In this document: positions 1 through 10,738 of the stretch, one piece after another
Layout of the letters: every line of letters starts with the position of its first letter
Position numbering within the stretch: position 1 is the first letter of the stretch
NCBI RefSeq assembly: GCF_000165395.2
Contig: NW_026261571.1
Span: 1,264,501 to 1,328,500 of the forward strand
Source: Babesia bovis T2Bo
Lineage: Eukaryota > Apicomplexa > Aconoidasida > Piroplasmida > Babesiidae
DNA length: 64,000 nucleotides
Reading direction: 5' to 3'
Notes under the pieces: generated by a model
Told to the model about the DNA's origin: nothing
Databases searched by the model: none
The model's input: the letters and a program-made list of their open reading frames with translations, nothing else
Translations under genes and position numbers: made by a program

Positions 1-148
1 ATACTCCATGAATGTTGCGGTAACTTCATTGGTTTCCTTTTGTTATTTTACGTGTGTTAGGAAAATATATTTAATCATTGAAAAATATTATGCGATATAA
101 TGCATAACGAATGAACGCATTTATGTTTGATATAAACACTAAGCGGAC

Positions 149-2836
149 TTAGGACATATCATCTGATTCCTCAGCTGACATTTCATCCTGGAACTCCTCT
201 TCTTCATCTTCCATATCATCTACAAGAAAGCCATCGTCTGAATCCATGGATTCTTCATCGTCAGCTGAAGTATCAATTTTCCGTTTCTGCGAAGCCTTTT
301 TATTATTGGTTGTCGCATTTCGTTTATTTTCTTGAGAATTTGACTCTTTCAAGGGTTGAGGTTTAACAGCTGGTTCTGTATTTACAGGCCGTTGTTGAGG
401 TGTTTGCGATTCTTTAAACTCCACTAGGCAGCTCATGACAAATGAGACCGGTGTATATCCTTCATCTGTTTGCACGGGTGGATTATTTTCAAAAATTGCG
501 CTCTTAAGGCATGGATCTGGCAGTGTGTTTAAATCTGTATGGTGAGCCCATGTCAGCAGATCGTCTTCTACGAAATCTGCTGTTTGTGGTACATGACCTG
601 TGGTTTCGTTACACCTTGTGCATGACAAAGAGTCATGTGTATCCGATATTGTGTCCTCTTTAAATTCGAAAAGATTTCTGAGGTATTCGCCGCTAAGGCT
701 GTCCTTTATTTCATTTTCACCATCTGTCACTAACATGGCACTTAGTCCATCTTTACATATTTGGCGCTGTGAAGAGTTATATATGTGTAATGTTACGTAC
801 CTGGTATATTTTTTCTTCTATAGTTCCAGTGCTAAAGAATCTGTATATGTAGCATGTTTTTCGTTGGCCATCACGCCACACTCTGGCTAATGCTTGTTTA
901 TCGTTGGCTGGATTCCAATCCGGGTCAAAAAGCACTAGCCTATTTGCTCCGATAAGATTGATACCACATCCTCCAGCTTTTGAACTTAGCAGAAAAGCGA
1001 AGCTATGTGAGTTCGGGTCATTGAATGTAGTAACAAGTTTATGGCGTTTTTTGATCGATAGTGTACCATCCAATCTGACGCAGGGGTAATTGCACTGTTT
1101 GCACATCCTTTCAAATACATCCAATGTTTGCGTATAGTTGCTGATTATAACAATTCTATCCGATGTTGTCCTCCGTATGTTGTGTAGTAACCTGAATAGC
1201 ACTAATGTTTTAGCAGAGAGCTCCGGATAACATGATCTGTTCTTTTGCAATGTGTTGTAGTTTGCATGAATCTCCTTGATCAATTCATCGGCTTTTGTTG
1301 GTTTTTTAGATGGTGACGGTTTAATCAACCCTGGGTGGTTACATACCTTCATTAAAGAAAGGATAACACCCAGTGATTTTGTCATTACTACTTCTCCACT
1401 GTTAATCAACTTCCTGCAGGACGCTGAATTTGTATAGCTGGTGTATATGATCTTTTGGGTTTCCGTCAGATTGCAGAAGACGTTCATATTGATCTTCGGT
1501 GGCAGTACTTTGCTTAGTAGCGTGTTTGTACGTCGCAGAACAAATTGGTTAGTAATATACGATAAATCAGCAAGTCGCTCTGCAGCTATCTCTTGTTGCG
1601 CTTTAGTAGCATCAGGCTCCCTACCTAACAAGATTGGGTTAGCATAGTGCTTTCTGAAATTTGAAATATCACCCAATACGTTTGGGTTACACAGAGACAC
1701 CAATGCGTAGAACTCGTTTAAATCATTTTGTATTGGTGTTCCACTTAACATTAACCTCATTTTAGCTGGTAGATTTTGTATAGCCACGGATGTCAACGTT
1801 TTATCATTTTTGAGTCTGTGGGCTTCATCGCATATGACTAGGTCTATAGGCACTCCTTCTAGTTTCTTGGCATGTAGTCTGAATGTCTCATAAGATGATA
1901 TAATCACATTCGACTGGCGATCATATTTGAATCCTGTAAATTTCGATACCACTTTTTCCTTTACCCCTTCCGCTACTGCGGTACAGGGACATTTGCCTTT
2001 AAGCCATTTTTTGATTTCACTTTCCCAGTTATTTACTAAACTGGCTGGGCATACAATAGCACATTTTCTTGCGGCCGGTTTGCCATTAAGTCCATTGTTG
2101 AGTAGAGTCCACATGACCGTGATACTTTGCAATGTCTTTCCCAGACCTGTGGATATTAACAATGTGAGAGCGACACATACCCATATCATCTGCCAGAATG
2201 CATCCCTGGCCATTAAATTCTTTCAGGCCCATTAAACAGTCAAATACAAACTGAACACCCTGCCTTTGATGGTCTCTTAAAAATCTGGATAGCATGGGAT
2301 CAACTTCAATTTTAACTTGTACTTCAGCATCTTCTGGTGATGTATATAATACTAATGGATTTACAGGTGGTAGCGATGAATCATCAGCCTCTGTTGGTTT
2401 GGCTGCTCCAACTGGCGAATGTAATAAATTTAACGGTCTTCCAAGGTTGCGTATCCTACATCCTAGTGTTTTTCTCTTTGCCAATTCACTGACTCCTGTA
2501 TTGAGTGTAAGATCTATTGTGTAACAACATTAGACATACCTGGTAAATGCCCTTCTACTGGACTTTTGAAAGGTTGAAATACCGTAACAGGCCCGGAATC
2601 AACATGAAGCATAGAAAAGAATGGGACTCGAATCAAACACACTTGCGGTTGATTTTGCCTACAGATTTACTATGTTGAGCGGCGTGTAACATACCTCTCC
2701 GGTGGTACTTGCATTGAGTACTTCGATGCAATCCTGAGTGTGTATATAACGACATCAACGCAATATAATCCACTATGTAGATAATAATATAAGCTTACCC
2801 GGATTTCTCCAGATCTCCATAATTAATGCGCATCAT
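149..2836 (-). CDS. RAD54: RAD54-type SNF2/SWI2 recombination ATPase
   Basis: Double-strand-break repair translocase that works with RAD51 in the nucleus. I read six exons: 2799-2836, 2695-2733, 2540-2658, 2181-2495, 801-2146 and 149-766, giving 824 residues. The introns are 65, 36, 44, 34 and 34 nt. Visible SNF2 motifs are Walker A (DDMGLGKT, where most RAD54 proteins have DEMGLGKT), the DEAH box ([10 protein letters not shown]), SGTPIQND, and the C-lobe motifs [11 protein letters not shown] and ARVWRDGQ. The last exon carries the RAD54-type CTRC segment and ends in a long acidic tail. The first two exons (38 and 39 nt) are inferred from phase and from similarity of the joined N-terminus to RAD54, so the start is less certain than the core. 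Codon use is like that of neighbouring genes. Confidence 0.93.
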
Positions 2837-3199
2837 TTTTGCAAATGATTATCAACGGCAGCTGTGTTAATCGAGTGATTGTCTAGTTAACTCTAGCCAA
2901 ATTATGTGTAAGACTAGTCATTATTTATAAACTACATATATTGAGACTTTAATGTACGACGGGGCAATCAGTGTTTTTATGCCATTATATTTTCTATTAT
3001 ATGTTGCTATTAGACGTTTTCTCGATTTGCGCAACATACACTAGAACGTGTAACTCGTCTTTGCGTTATACAGCACTCGTTTAAACGAGGCACTTCGTTC
3101 ATCCTTTTAATGCGATTAATCATCAATACAATGTAGTTTAGCATCGCAACAACTTGATACGATTGTACACACCTTTGGGTATGTCACAATATATGTGTG
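2837..3199. other. intergenic, AT-rich
   Basis: Lies between the RAD54 start codon and the stop codon of the E2 gene, both on the minus strand. It presumably holds the RAD54 promoter and the E2 3' UTR. I see no conserved ORF, RNA gene or repeat. Confidence 0.6.
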
Positions 3200-4062
3200 T
3201 CAGAAGTTTTCATAATCCTCTTCATCCAGATCACTTGTTATATCATCAACATCTGATATAATGGCATCAACTTCTTCATCATCCTTGAACACGTTAACTC
3301 GCTGTTTTTCCCACCTTTCCTTACTGGCGTGTTGTTTGACATGTTCTGTTAATTATTATTGAATAAGAACGCCTTAATAAAACTAAAACACAACATATAG
3401 ATTATATAGGCATTATATATCACAAAAGAATTAAAATCTATGAACCATGATAACAAAAAGGTGGTATGGCGCAAGATACCTTCCCGTGCTGATATATACT
3501 ATACCTAGCGAACGTACCTCTTACTTTCTTTTCATAAGTAGGTTTATCTAGCATTAGTAATCTTGCGGCCTCGTTATTCAATGGATCACTAGGGTTGGGA
3601 TATGTAAGGAGTTGCGGGAGAAAGGTATCAAACACGTTTACAAGACCTGGATATGTTCAGCTAACATCATGTGTTAAACCAACTGTATATTGGTGTCCAT
3701 GTTTCATTTATAACATTGAGACAAACCGATCCACTAGTTTCATCAACATTTGGGTGTAGCATTTTATTTAAAAAGCCTATTGACGGTGATGCGAATGGAT
3801 AATCTTCTGGTAAGGTGACTTTTACCTTCCAGACTCCATCTTCGTATATAGCTACAATATGTTGACATGTCACGTGCTGAACTACTTACTGCCGATTGGT
3901 CCGTGAAATGTTACATTGAACTCCGTCATGTTACCATTGATAAGTTCTAAATCGTAACCCGCCATTAACCTAGAATAGTTATATAGACAAGAATTTTAAT
4001 GACACTTACAGCTTTGTAAAGTCGTTTTGCTTTCGCACATTCGATATGCTAACGTTGTTCAT
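3200..4062 (-). CDS. ubiquitin-conjugating enzyme E2, UBE2H/UBC8-like
   Basis: Transfers ubiquitin from E1 to substrate or E3 through a catalytic cysteine. Five exons (4010-4062, 3890-3969, 3684-3851, 3518-3646, 3200-3345) give 191 residues, close to human UBE2H (183). The active-site region reads [20 protein letters not shown], with the catalytic Cys in SVCLNV. The UBE2H-type C-terminal segment [19 protein letters not shown] follows, and then an acidic tail rich in Asp/Glu, also as in UBE2H. Introns are 40, 38, 37 and 172 nt; the last is unusually long for this window. The start [14 protein letters not shown] is supported by a good donor directly after the basic N-terminus. Confidence 0.9.
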
Positions 4063-4805
4063 CGTGGTTAATATACGGCATATTGATGATTTGCGTTGTT
4101 ATATTTTAAAGAGGTTTACATGCGCCACACGTTAACACGTAGCTGCCGTGGCCATACGTCATATGACAGATTTGTCAATATATATCTTTTGAAGCTGTTT
4201 TGTGTAAAAATCTGATTTTTCACTAATGCACATAACCTTGTATATATCTACTTTTAGTGAACTTGTTGTAGATATGAGCGTGTGTATGATTGTGTATATA
4301 TGCAAGCTTTGTGATAAGTATGCCTTCTATAAATTATAGTACGTTATTGAAACATGTGTTGCCGAATGTCTGTGACCATATCACGGCCCCAGAGTCGTCG
4401 CCATTGCGCCGATATTAAACCACTGTTGCACAATGTGTCGATGATTGTAAGCTATTAATCACATATGGCAGCTGAAAAATGTAAAAAATCTGTTAATCAG
4501 AACATTAATCTATGCTTATCACTATGGTCCTTGTTGTCACAGGATGATACTAATCAAAAGCAACCATTTAAATGTTATCAAGCTTGTTCGATAATATATT
4601 TTTGTTGTGTCTTTATGTTAATTATTATATTTCATTTTCATATATTGCTTATAATGTTTACGTCATGTTCTCTTAATGGCAGCCGACAATGATGAGAAGA
4701 TCTAAAGTATGAAATCTAAAATTGCAACTCTTTACCATGGATAAATAACTACAAATGCTATATTATATTAGAGTACCTAGAGTTTTGGTGCTGCAATGTT
4801 GCGAT
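4063..4805. other. intergenic between two minus-strand genes
   Basis: 743 nt holding the E2 promoter and the 3' side of the protease gene. A short plus-strand reading frame starts at 4320 (MPSINYSTLLKHVLPN...) and looks codon-like for 32 residues. I could not join it to a convincing downstream exon, so I do not call a gene (see findings). No RNA gene recognised. Confidence 0.4.
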
Positions 4806-6691
4806 TCAATCTATATCTTGTTTACTTGGTGTGAATCCGATTTGTCTCTGATCATAGTCGAATACGGTGTAGTATTTCCTCAGGAACACCTGTGTATCAT
4901 TTATATGTACATGCGGTATCCTTACTTCACCGAATGTCCATGCATTTAATTGTAATTCCTGTTTCATTGCGTTATTTTTTGTTCATGTTCAACCTTACCT
5001 CTGCTTGGTAATCAACAGTTATAGCCAGCGTGCATCTTTTCTGGCCGTCTTCATCCACAAACTTCAGTATGTAATCATTTGGCTCAAGTTCAACTTGAAC
5101 CATTCCTGTGTATATTTAACAATTCAACTGGAACATACCATTTTGTGCGATACCTTTACCTTCAAATGTAAAAACCAGTGTTGGAAGATTATTTACTTGA
5201 TCACAGTCATTTACATTAAGGCTTGTGATTAAGTTTTTCATATTCTGCGGCGTTATGTGAAAAGCACTTACGATCATACCTGAGGAGCATATATTAGAAA
5301 TGTGCCTGAAAGAAACTGTGACAGCTACTCTCCCAACATACCCGTATCAATAATTACTTTAGTATCATCCAATCTGTTATGAAATACAGTTTCAATAAAT
5401 TCCTCTTGCGATATATCAGATGAATCCTCTGATGTTGTACTGACAGTGGTGTGCCTTGTATTGTCATTTGCGATATAAGGATCCTTATCATCCGTATCTA
5501 ATACAGGATCATTTTGCTGCACATCGGCATTGTTAGATGTAGGAGATAAGTTCTCTGAAGTTGGACATTTTGTCGTGGATAACCGGATATTTTTATTGTT
5601 TTTGTACCCAGACTCTTTTAATCCAACAGACAGCAGGTTTACTGCCCAGTAGCTCCCTTTCGAAGCCACAGGTGCCCATTGAAATACATCTCCAGGTGAT
5701 TTTTTGTACTCATTTTTGTAGCCACCAAATGTTACACTACCTCCATTTTTTGTCACATAGTAGGCAAATTGGTTTCTAAAATTTGGGTACATTAGCTCGT
5801 CATCTTGTATCGACTGTAGCAGCGGTTTGGAACCACGTGATATTTGATCATCTGTGATAAAACCCAGACCTAATATTCCATCCCATGGCAAATCCATTAG
5901 TATAGGGATATCTATATGTGTAGCCAAGCCTACGTTTGCGTTTTTGACAGTTATACCATTCAACAGGTTAACATCTGATATGCCATCTATGGCTTTCATC
6001 TCTCCAGTGAGATACTTCACTATAATGGGTATGTAATTACCATGTACATCGTGTTTGGGGAACCAAGATCCTTCTCGGGTTAATCTTTTGCGACTTAAAC
6101 ATGCTGACGATTGGCAAAGTTCATCTGGAACCCACAATTCCGAGGAACCTGTGTCGAAAAGTACTTTGAATCTATCTTCCTCATCTTCTACATTGCCTGT
6201 GCATTGTGAGTACTTATATACAAAATGCTTAATGTGGCACATTAATCACTTACAACATAGATTCCAGATCACATTAACGATCATACAAAATAAAATTAAT
6301 ACTTGTAGCTAATAAAAAGGAACCAATTACTGGTTAATAACTTCTCTATAACGCAAACAACACGTACAAGTTATAGCTTCACATACATCATTTGGTTAAA
6401 CTTACCAATGATAATCTCACCGTAATATGTAGTCCACAATCTGTTACAACGTGATGCTGTAAGTGATATGGTACTTGATGACACTGCATCTACACCTAGT
6501 AGCTGTATGGCATCCCTAGTTATCTGTTCATTCATGTAGCTCCGTAGCAAGTCATCTTCTCGATATGTGTCGCTTTTTTTCAATTTAACTTCATATGTGT
6601 GTTTATTTGTTCCACGACCTTCAAGAGTTAGTGCCAAAGCAGTTCCCACGATGCTGAAAAGTGTACACACTAACTTCCAAATAGATTTCAT
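4806..6691 (-). CDS. pepsin-family (A1) aspartyl protease, secretory
   Basis: Endopeptidase expected in the secretory pathway or an apical organelle. Six exons (6406-6691, 5342-6196, 5280-5305, 5139-5244, 4999-5105, 4806-4958) give 510 residues. The N-terminus MKSIWKLVCTLFSIVGTALA is a signal peptide or signal anchor; an in-frame ATG six codons upstream (6709) is an alternative start. The first catalytic motif is FDTGSSELWVP near residue 109, preceded by YYGEIIIG. The second, IIDTGTFLIYAP, is split across an intron and completed by a 26-nt exon. The two catalytic Asp are about 270 residues apart, against roughly 180 in pepsin. The excess is a low-complexity Ser/Thr/Asp-rich insertion before the second motif. 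I cannot assign a specific plasmepsin/ASP subfamily. Confidence 0.9.
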
Positions 6692-6709
6692 GACGTTTTG
6701 AATGTACAC

Positions 6710-7281
6710 ATCAAGTGAATTCCTCGATGTGTAAACATATATCTGACATGTGCAGACAACGACATCACGACATCGGGTGTAACCACATACGTCACCTTGA
6801 TTAATCTGTGTATTCCATTTAACATTTATGCATGAAACACACAGTTATCATATGAAATCTTTGTTAGAGTAATAATATATACCCGAGTTATAGTTGCGAA
6901 CAGCGTTACTACTACACCTACACACAGTAGTTTTAACTGATGTAACTCAATGATAAAATGACTAACATACATAATAGACTAAACGCAAGACCGTTAGTTG
7001 CTAGCAAATGTTGAACGCAAAATAACTTTTTTATTACGTAGGCGTGTTGCGTATTTAACGTGATAAATATACCGGTTTTACTGAATAAATGATGCCTCAT
7101 AGGTATAATTGGTATATATTGTATGTCAGTAAACCAATGTGTATACTCTCTCTAGTATCTATGATTAGCGTAACTGACTCCATGATACCTGTGGTATGTC
7201 GCCCGATTAATTAGTGTTCGATAAAGCCATGATAATTATTTACCGGTAAAAATCACATTTAAATTTTAACGTTAGATTGCC
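6710..7281. other. divergent intergenic region
   Basis: 572 nt between the aspartyl protease (minus) and the L1-domain gene (plus), so it should contain two divergent promoters. Strongly AT-rich; no ORF, hairpin or RNA gene stands out. Confidence 0.55.
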
Positions 7282-8217
7282 ATGGCAAGGCCAACGTTGT
7301 ACCGGCTCAACCGCGTAGCGAAGGAGGTTGGTGTCGATAAGAAGACGCGTAAGGAGATTTCCAAAGCATCTGGCAAGCCGGCATCTAAGCCCGTATCGAT
7401 TATTCCTAAAGTGGGTGTAAGTGCTCTTGATAACGAGCATATAACTGTTACTGAGGAGTCAATAAAGAAGGCAGTGTCGGCCCTTAAAAAACGTGCTGAG
7501 GCTGAGCGTGAGAGCCGAACGTTAGATTTACTTGAAGATCCATCACGTTGCTACGTTCATTTGCAGATATTCTTGCATAAAGTTTTCCCTGAAACTCATA
7601 TAAAACCGTTGAAAATACAGCTTCAGTATCCTATTTATCGTGGAAAGGATATATGTATCTTTGTGAAGGACCCTCAGAAAGAGTGGAAGAAGACCCTCGG
7701 CGATTTGAAAATCCGTGAGATACAGAAGGTAATTGGTGTGGAAAAGTTACGCAAGAAGTACAAGGAGTATAAGGATAGACGGCTTTTGGTGAATAGTTTC
7801 GACTTATTCTTGAGCGACCAAAGGGTCGCTCCATCATTACCCACATTGCTGGGTAAGATTTTCATTGAGAAGAAAAAGATGCCCATATCTTTGACACTAG
7901 GTCGTGGTAGTATGCGCGACCACATTGTATCGGCAATAAATTCTACTTTTTATAGGGTCGGTATTGGTAAATGCAGTAGTGTCAAGGTTGCCGTGTCATC
8001 GATGTCCGTTGATGAGGTTGTGGCTAATGTTCAAGACTGCATTGAAGCCATAAAGCGTTTTCATATGACAGATGCCACCTACAAGTCTAAGATATCTGGT
8101 ATCTATATTAGCTGGGAGGGAGTGGATTCACTTTGTTTGTACAGTGAGGAGTTAGAGGCTGTTGAGGATATTATTAGTACACTTTCTAAAACAAAGGAAG
8201 CCACAGCTGAAGAATAG
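7282..8217 (+). CDS. ribosomal L1-domain protein, RSL1D1/UTP30/Cic1-like
   Basis: Predicted nucleolar ribosome-biogenesis factor. It is a single exon of 311 residues, longer than a mature ribosomal L1. A basic N-terminal stretch is followed by an L1-fold region: RCYVHLQIFLHKVFPETHIK, a DICIFVKDPQKEW strand-turn, then LLVNSFDLFLSDQRVAPSLP and the LGKIFIEKKKMPISL segment. The pattern FDLFLADxRVxPxLPxLLGKxF is typical of the UTP30/RSL1D1 branch rather than of bona fide uL1. The ATG at 7282 follows an in-frame AT-rich leader with no upstream methionine. Role is inferred from family. Confidence 0.82.
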   Translation: MARPTLYRLNRVAKEVGVDKKTRKEISKASGKPASKPVSIIPKVGVSALDNEHITVTEESIKKAVSALKKRAEAERESRTLDLLEDPSRCYVHLQIFLHKVFPETHIKPLKIQLQYPIYRGKDICIFVKDPQKEWKKTLGDLKIREIQKVIGVEKLRKKYKEYKDRRLLVNSFDLFLSDQRVAPSLPTLLGKIFIEKKKMPISLTLGRGSMRDHIVSAINSTFYRVGIGKCSSVKVAVSSMSVDEVVANVQDCIEAIKRFHMTDATYKSKISGIYISWEGVDSLCLYSEELEAVEDIISTLSKTKEATAEE

Positions 8218-8368
8218 AACTATATCGTCTACCGGAATTACCTTGTGCACATAGTATATAGCTGTGTGTTCAAAAAACCATCAATCGCAACTCAAAAAGT
8301 GAGTGTATTACGCCGTAGAAGCTGTTTAGTACTTTGACACTAGATTAAGAAGTTATTTCTAATTCAAA

Positions 8369-10348
8369 ATGGGTAATCAATCCCGTCCGGTATCTTCCTT
8401 GATACATGAGGCCTCTAGATTGGTTTCACGTATTGTTGAATCAAGCAAGCATGGCGAGTGTAGTATAACTCTTTGGCGTGATTATTCTAATGCTGTTGTT
8501 AATATCGCTAGTTTTATGGACATTAAGGATATCGTCAAAGTCTTGGATGCATATAGTTTTATGCGGTATAGGCATGTAAAACTACTTGATACGTTGGCTA
8601 CACGTGTTTTCGAGTTGCTTTACAAGATGAATGGTACTGATATCGTTAGTGTATTAAGATCATATGCAATTCTGGAACATCGTAATGACTTTATGTTCCG
8701 TTTAATGCTACCCGAGGTATCGAAGCTTCTTGAGTTATTGTCACTGACGGACTTAAGTTCAATTTTTTATTCCTACTCTAGATTGGGCTACTATAATCAC
8801 CATTTAACATCTTGTGTTGAAGCCGCCATTGTTGAAAATATCCAACATGTTCGTCCAAAGGAGCTATCGTACGTCCTTAATGGTTTGGGCAAATTACGTG
8901 TGCGTTGGAATAAACTTGAGACAGTTCTCGGGTGTCGTTTCTGCAGCATTGTGGATCTGTGCTCACATACAGATCTTGGTCTTATTGTGAATGCTCTTGG
9001 TAGGCTAGACTTTTGTGGTCAGCCACACTTATTCTCGGTTGTGGAGACTGAAATATATCGAAAGGCTGTGGAATTAAATTCGCAATCGATATCTTTAGTA
9101 GCTAATGCTATCTCGCGTCATAGCGATGCCGGGAAGCCGCTAGAGTTTATAGGACGTCATGTGAAGAAGCGTTTAAAGGAGTTTGATATTCATTCATTAT
9201 GTTTGTTATCTGCTGCTTTTAGTCGTCGTGGAAATGTACGTGAGGATCTATTTGATTCTATGGCTGAGCGTGTTGGCTCTTTGTCTGTTCAGCTTTACCC
9301 GCGAGCTGTTGCTTCTCTTACATTTTCATATGCTCGTACAAAGCATCTCTATGGCCCCTTAATGTTATTTTCCGGTAAACACTTGGAGCGTTTTATGGAC
9401 TTCTATACTTGTAATGAGGCAGCTATGGTCCTAAGAGCCCATAATCTGCTTAACATAAGGAATGAAGATATGCTATTGGCCTTAGCATCCAATATATGTA
9501 AATGCTATCCGGATATGGTTTTGGTCCGTGGTGACGACACAGTCCCAGAAGAACGCTTATCATACGCTATTGGTGTGCAATTTAATGATGTTTCAGATAA
9601 TGAGTTCATATCCCAGGATCAGCACGTACAACCGAACGAACGTAAAGCAAGTGACACGACAAACGATCCAGATATGACCCATATAAACCACTTGGTTATA
9701 ATTCCAACTGATATATTCTGTAATCAAGCTCGCTCAAAAAACTTTTTACAATCGGGATTGTTGCACTCACTACTATGGATAATACAGAGTTATGCTATGC
9801 ACGGGGTGTGGAACGAAGGGGATGTAAAAGGAGCGTTACAACGCGTGGCCAATGAGGTTGCATGTCGGCAACATGAGCTAACTCCATTGGTGACGTGTCA
9901 TTTGCTCTATGCTCTATCGAAATTGAACTATAGATTCGATGCTCTATTAGAGCTTCTGTTGCTCGAAATACGTGACCCGCGTATTAATAGTGTATTTGAA
10001 CAGGATTACCTCAGAGTTGCATACAGTGCTATGCTTTCTTTTGGAATTGACCCCGAGAGCAATGGAATATACAGAATTGGAACCACTGAACTAAAATCGC
10101 TTATGGAGAGATGCAGAAATGACACTATGAAAGTCGTTAAATGTATAACTCACAAGGATAGGCAGCGTGATACAGCCAACATATTAAAAATTACTGTTCC
10201 TTTTGCCGATGATTCTTATGAACCAACTCATTTGAGCGACTCTCAAGTAACTTATGTCCACATACCTGTGTGCGTTGCAACATCTGTTAATGCAGGACGC
10301 CCGGCAAAAGATTTTGCCGATATGTTGAAGTATAATTTTGCGATTTAA
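8369..10348 (+). CDS. heptatricopeptide/FASTK-like helical-repeat protein, probably mitochondrial
   Basis: Single exon, 659 residues, made mainly of repeated amphipathic helices with motifs such as LSYVLNGLGKLRVRW, LGLIVNALGRLDF and VASLTFSYARTKHL. This is the pattern of apicomplexan HPR/OPR proteins that bind mitochondrial RNA, including fragmented rRNA, in Plasmodium and Toxoplasma. I see no clear C-terminal RAP domain, and no obvious cleavable mitochondrial presequence beyond the basic/hydroxylated start MGNQSRPVSS. Its stop codon overlaps the stop codon of TIM9 on the other strand. Family assignment is by repeat texture, not by a diagnostic catalytic motif. Confidence 0.68.
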   Translation: MGNQSRPVSSLIHEASRLVSRIVESSKHGECSITLWRDYSNAVVNIASFMDIKDIVKVLDAYSFMRYRHVKLLDTLATRVFELLYKMNGTDIVSVLRSYAILEHRNDFMFRLMLPEVSKLLELLSLTDLSSIFYSYSRLGYYNHHLTSCVEAAIVENIQHVRPKELSYVLNGLGKLRVRWNKLETVLGCRFCSIVDLCSHTDLGLIVNALGRLDFCGQPHLFSVVETEIYRKAVELNSQSISLVANAISRHSDAGKPLEFIGRHVKKRLKEFDIHSLCLLSAAFSRRGNVREDLFDSMAERVGSLSVQLYPRAVASLTFSYARTKHLYGPLMLFSGKHLERFMDFYTCNEAAMVLRAHNLLNIRNEDMLLALASNICKCYPDMVLVRGDDTVPEERLSYAIGVQFNDVSDNEFISQDQHVQPNERKASDTTNDPDMTHINHLVIIPTDIFCNQARSKNFLQSGLLHSLLWIIQSYAMHGVWNEGDVKGALQRVANEVACRQHELTPLVTCHLLYALSKLNYRFDALLELLLLEIRDPRINSVFEQDYLRVAYSAMLSFGIDPESNGIYRIGTTELKSLMERCRNDTMKVVKCITHKDRQRDTANILKITVPFADDSYEPTHLSDSQVTYVHIPVCVATSVNAGRPAKDFADMLKYNFAI

Positions 10349-10623
10349 GGCTTTTGCTGTTGCTTCTCTGCGAATCGTTGACCTATTCTCTGGGAAAATT
10401 CGAAGAACATCTTAACGCAGGATTCCACGCACGCGTTCTCACGTTTGTCGAGTTCCTTGCTTCTAAATGAACTGATACATTCATTAAAACACTTTTCAAC
10501 CATTCCATTGTATGTTTCTAGCGTATCACGGTACTGTAGTTCGTTAAGGTGGTCCATCACCTTGGAACGCTGTTCGGCGGTAAGATGGCTAAAGTCCGGA
10601 TCAGAACTTTGTGTAGTAGCCAT
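10345..10623 (-). CDS. TIM9: mitochondrial inner-membrane import chaperone TIM9
   Basis: Small TIM chaperone of the mitochondrial intermembrane space, acting as a TIM9-TIM10 hexamer that escorts hydrophobic carrier proteins. It is 92 residues, close to the usual ~90. The twin CX3C signature is present as CFNEC (Cys45/49) and CVESC (Cys65/69), spaced 15 residues apart. The C-terminal RIGQRFAEKQ matches the TIM9 ending rather than TIM10. No intron. The ATG at 10623 is the first in frame. The coding end overlaps the plus-strand neighbour by 4 nt. Confidence 0.93.
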   Translation of the reverse strand: MATTQSSDPDFSHLTAEQRSKVMDHLNELQYRDTLETYNGMVEKCFNECISSFRSKELDKRENACVESCVKMFFEFSQRIGQRFAEKQQQKP

Positions 10624-10738
10624 ATTGCTAATAAATACACATGAATAATGGTTATATATTACATGTGTTATTATAGGCCTGCAACTTTTGCAAGTTATAT
10701 GCCCGCCCTATATTATAGGCAGTGCAACGCCCTTATAA

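Noticed and set aside
8369..8400. N-myristoylation signal in MGNQSR... (and in MGNFNL... of the FHA protein)
   Set aside because: Neither has Ser/Thr at position 6, which the usual consensus requires.
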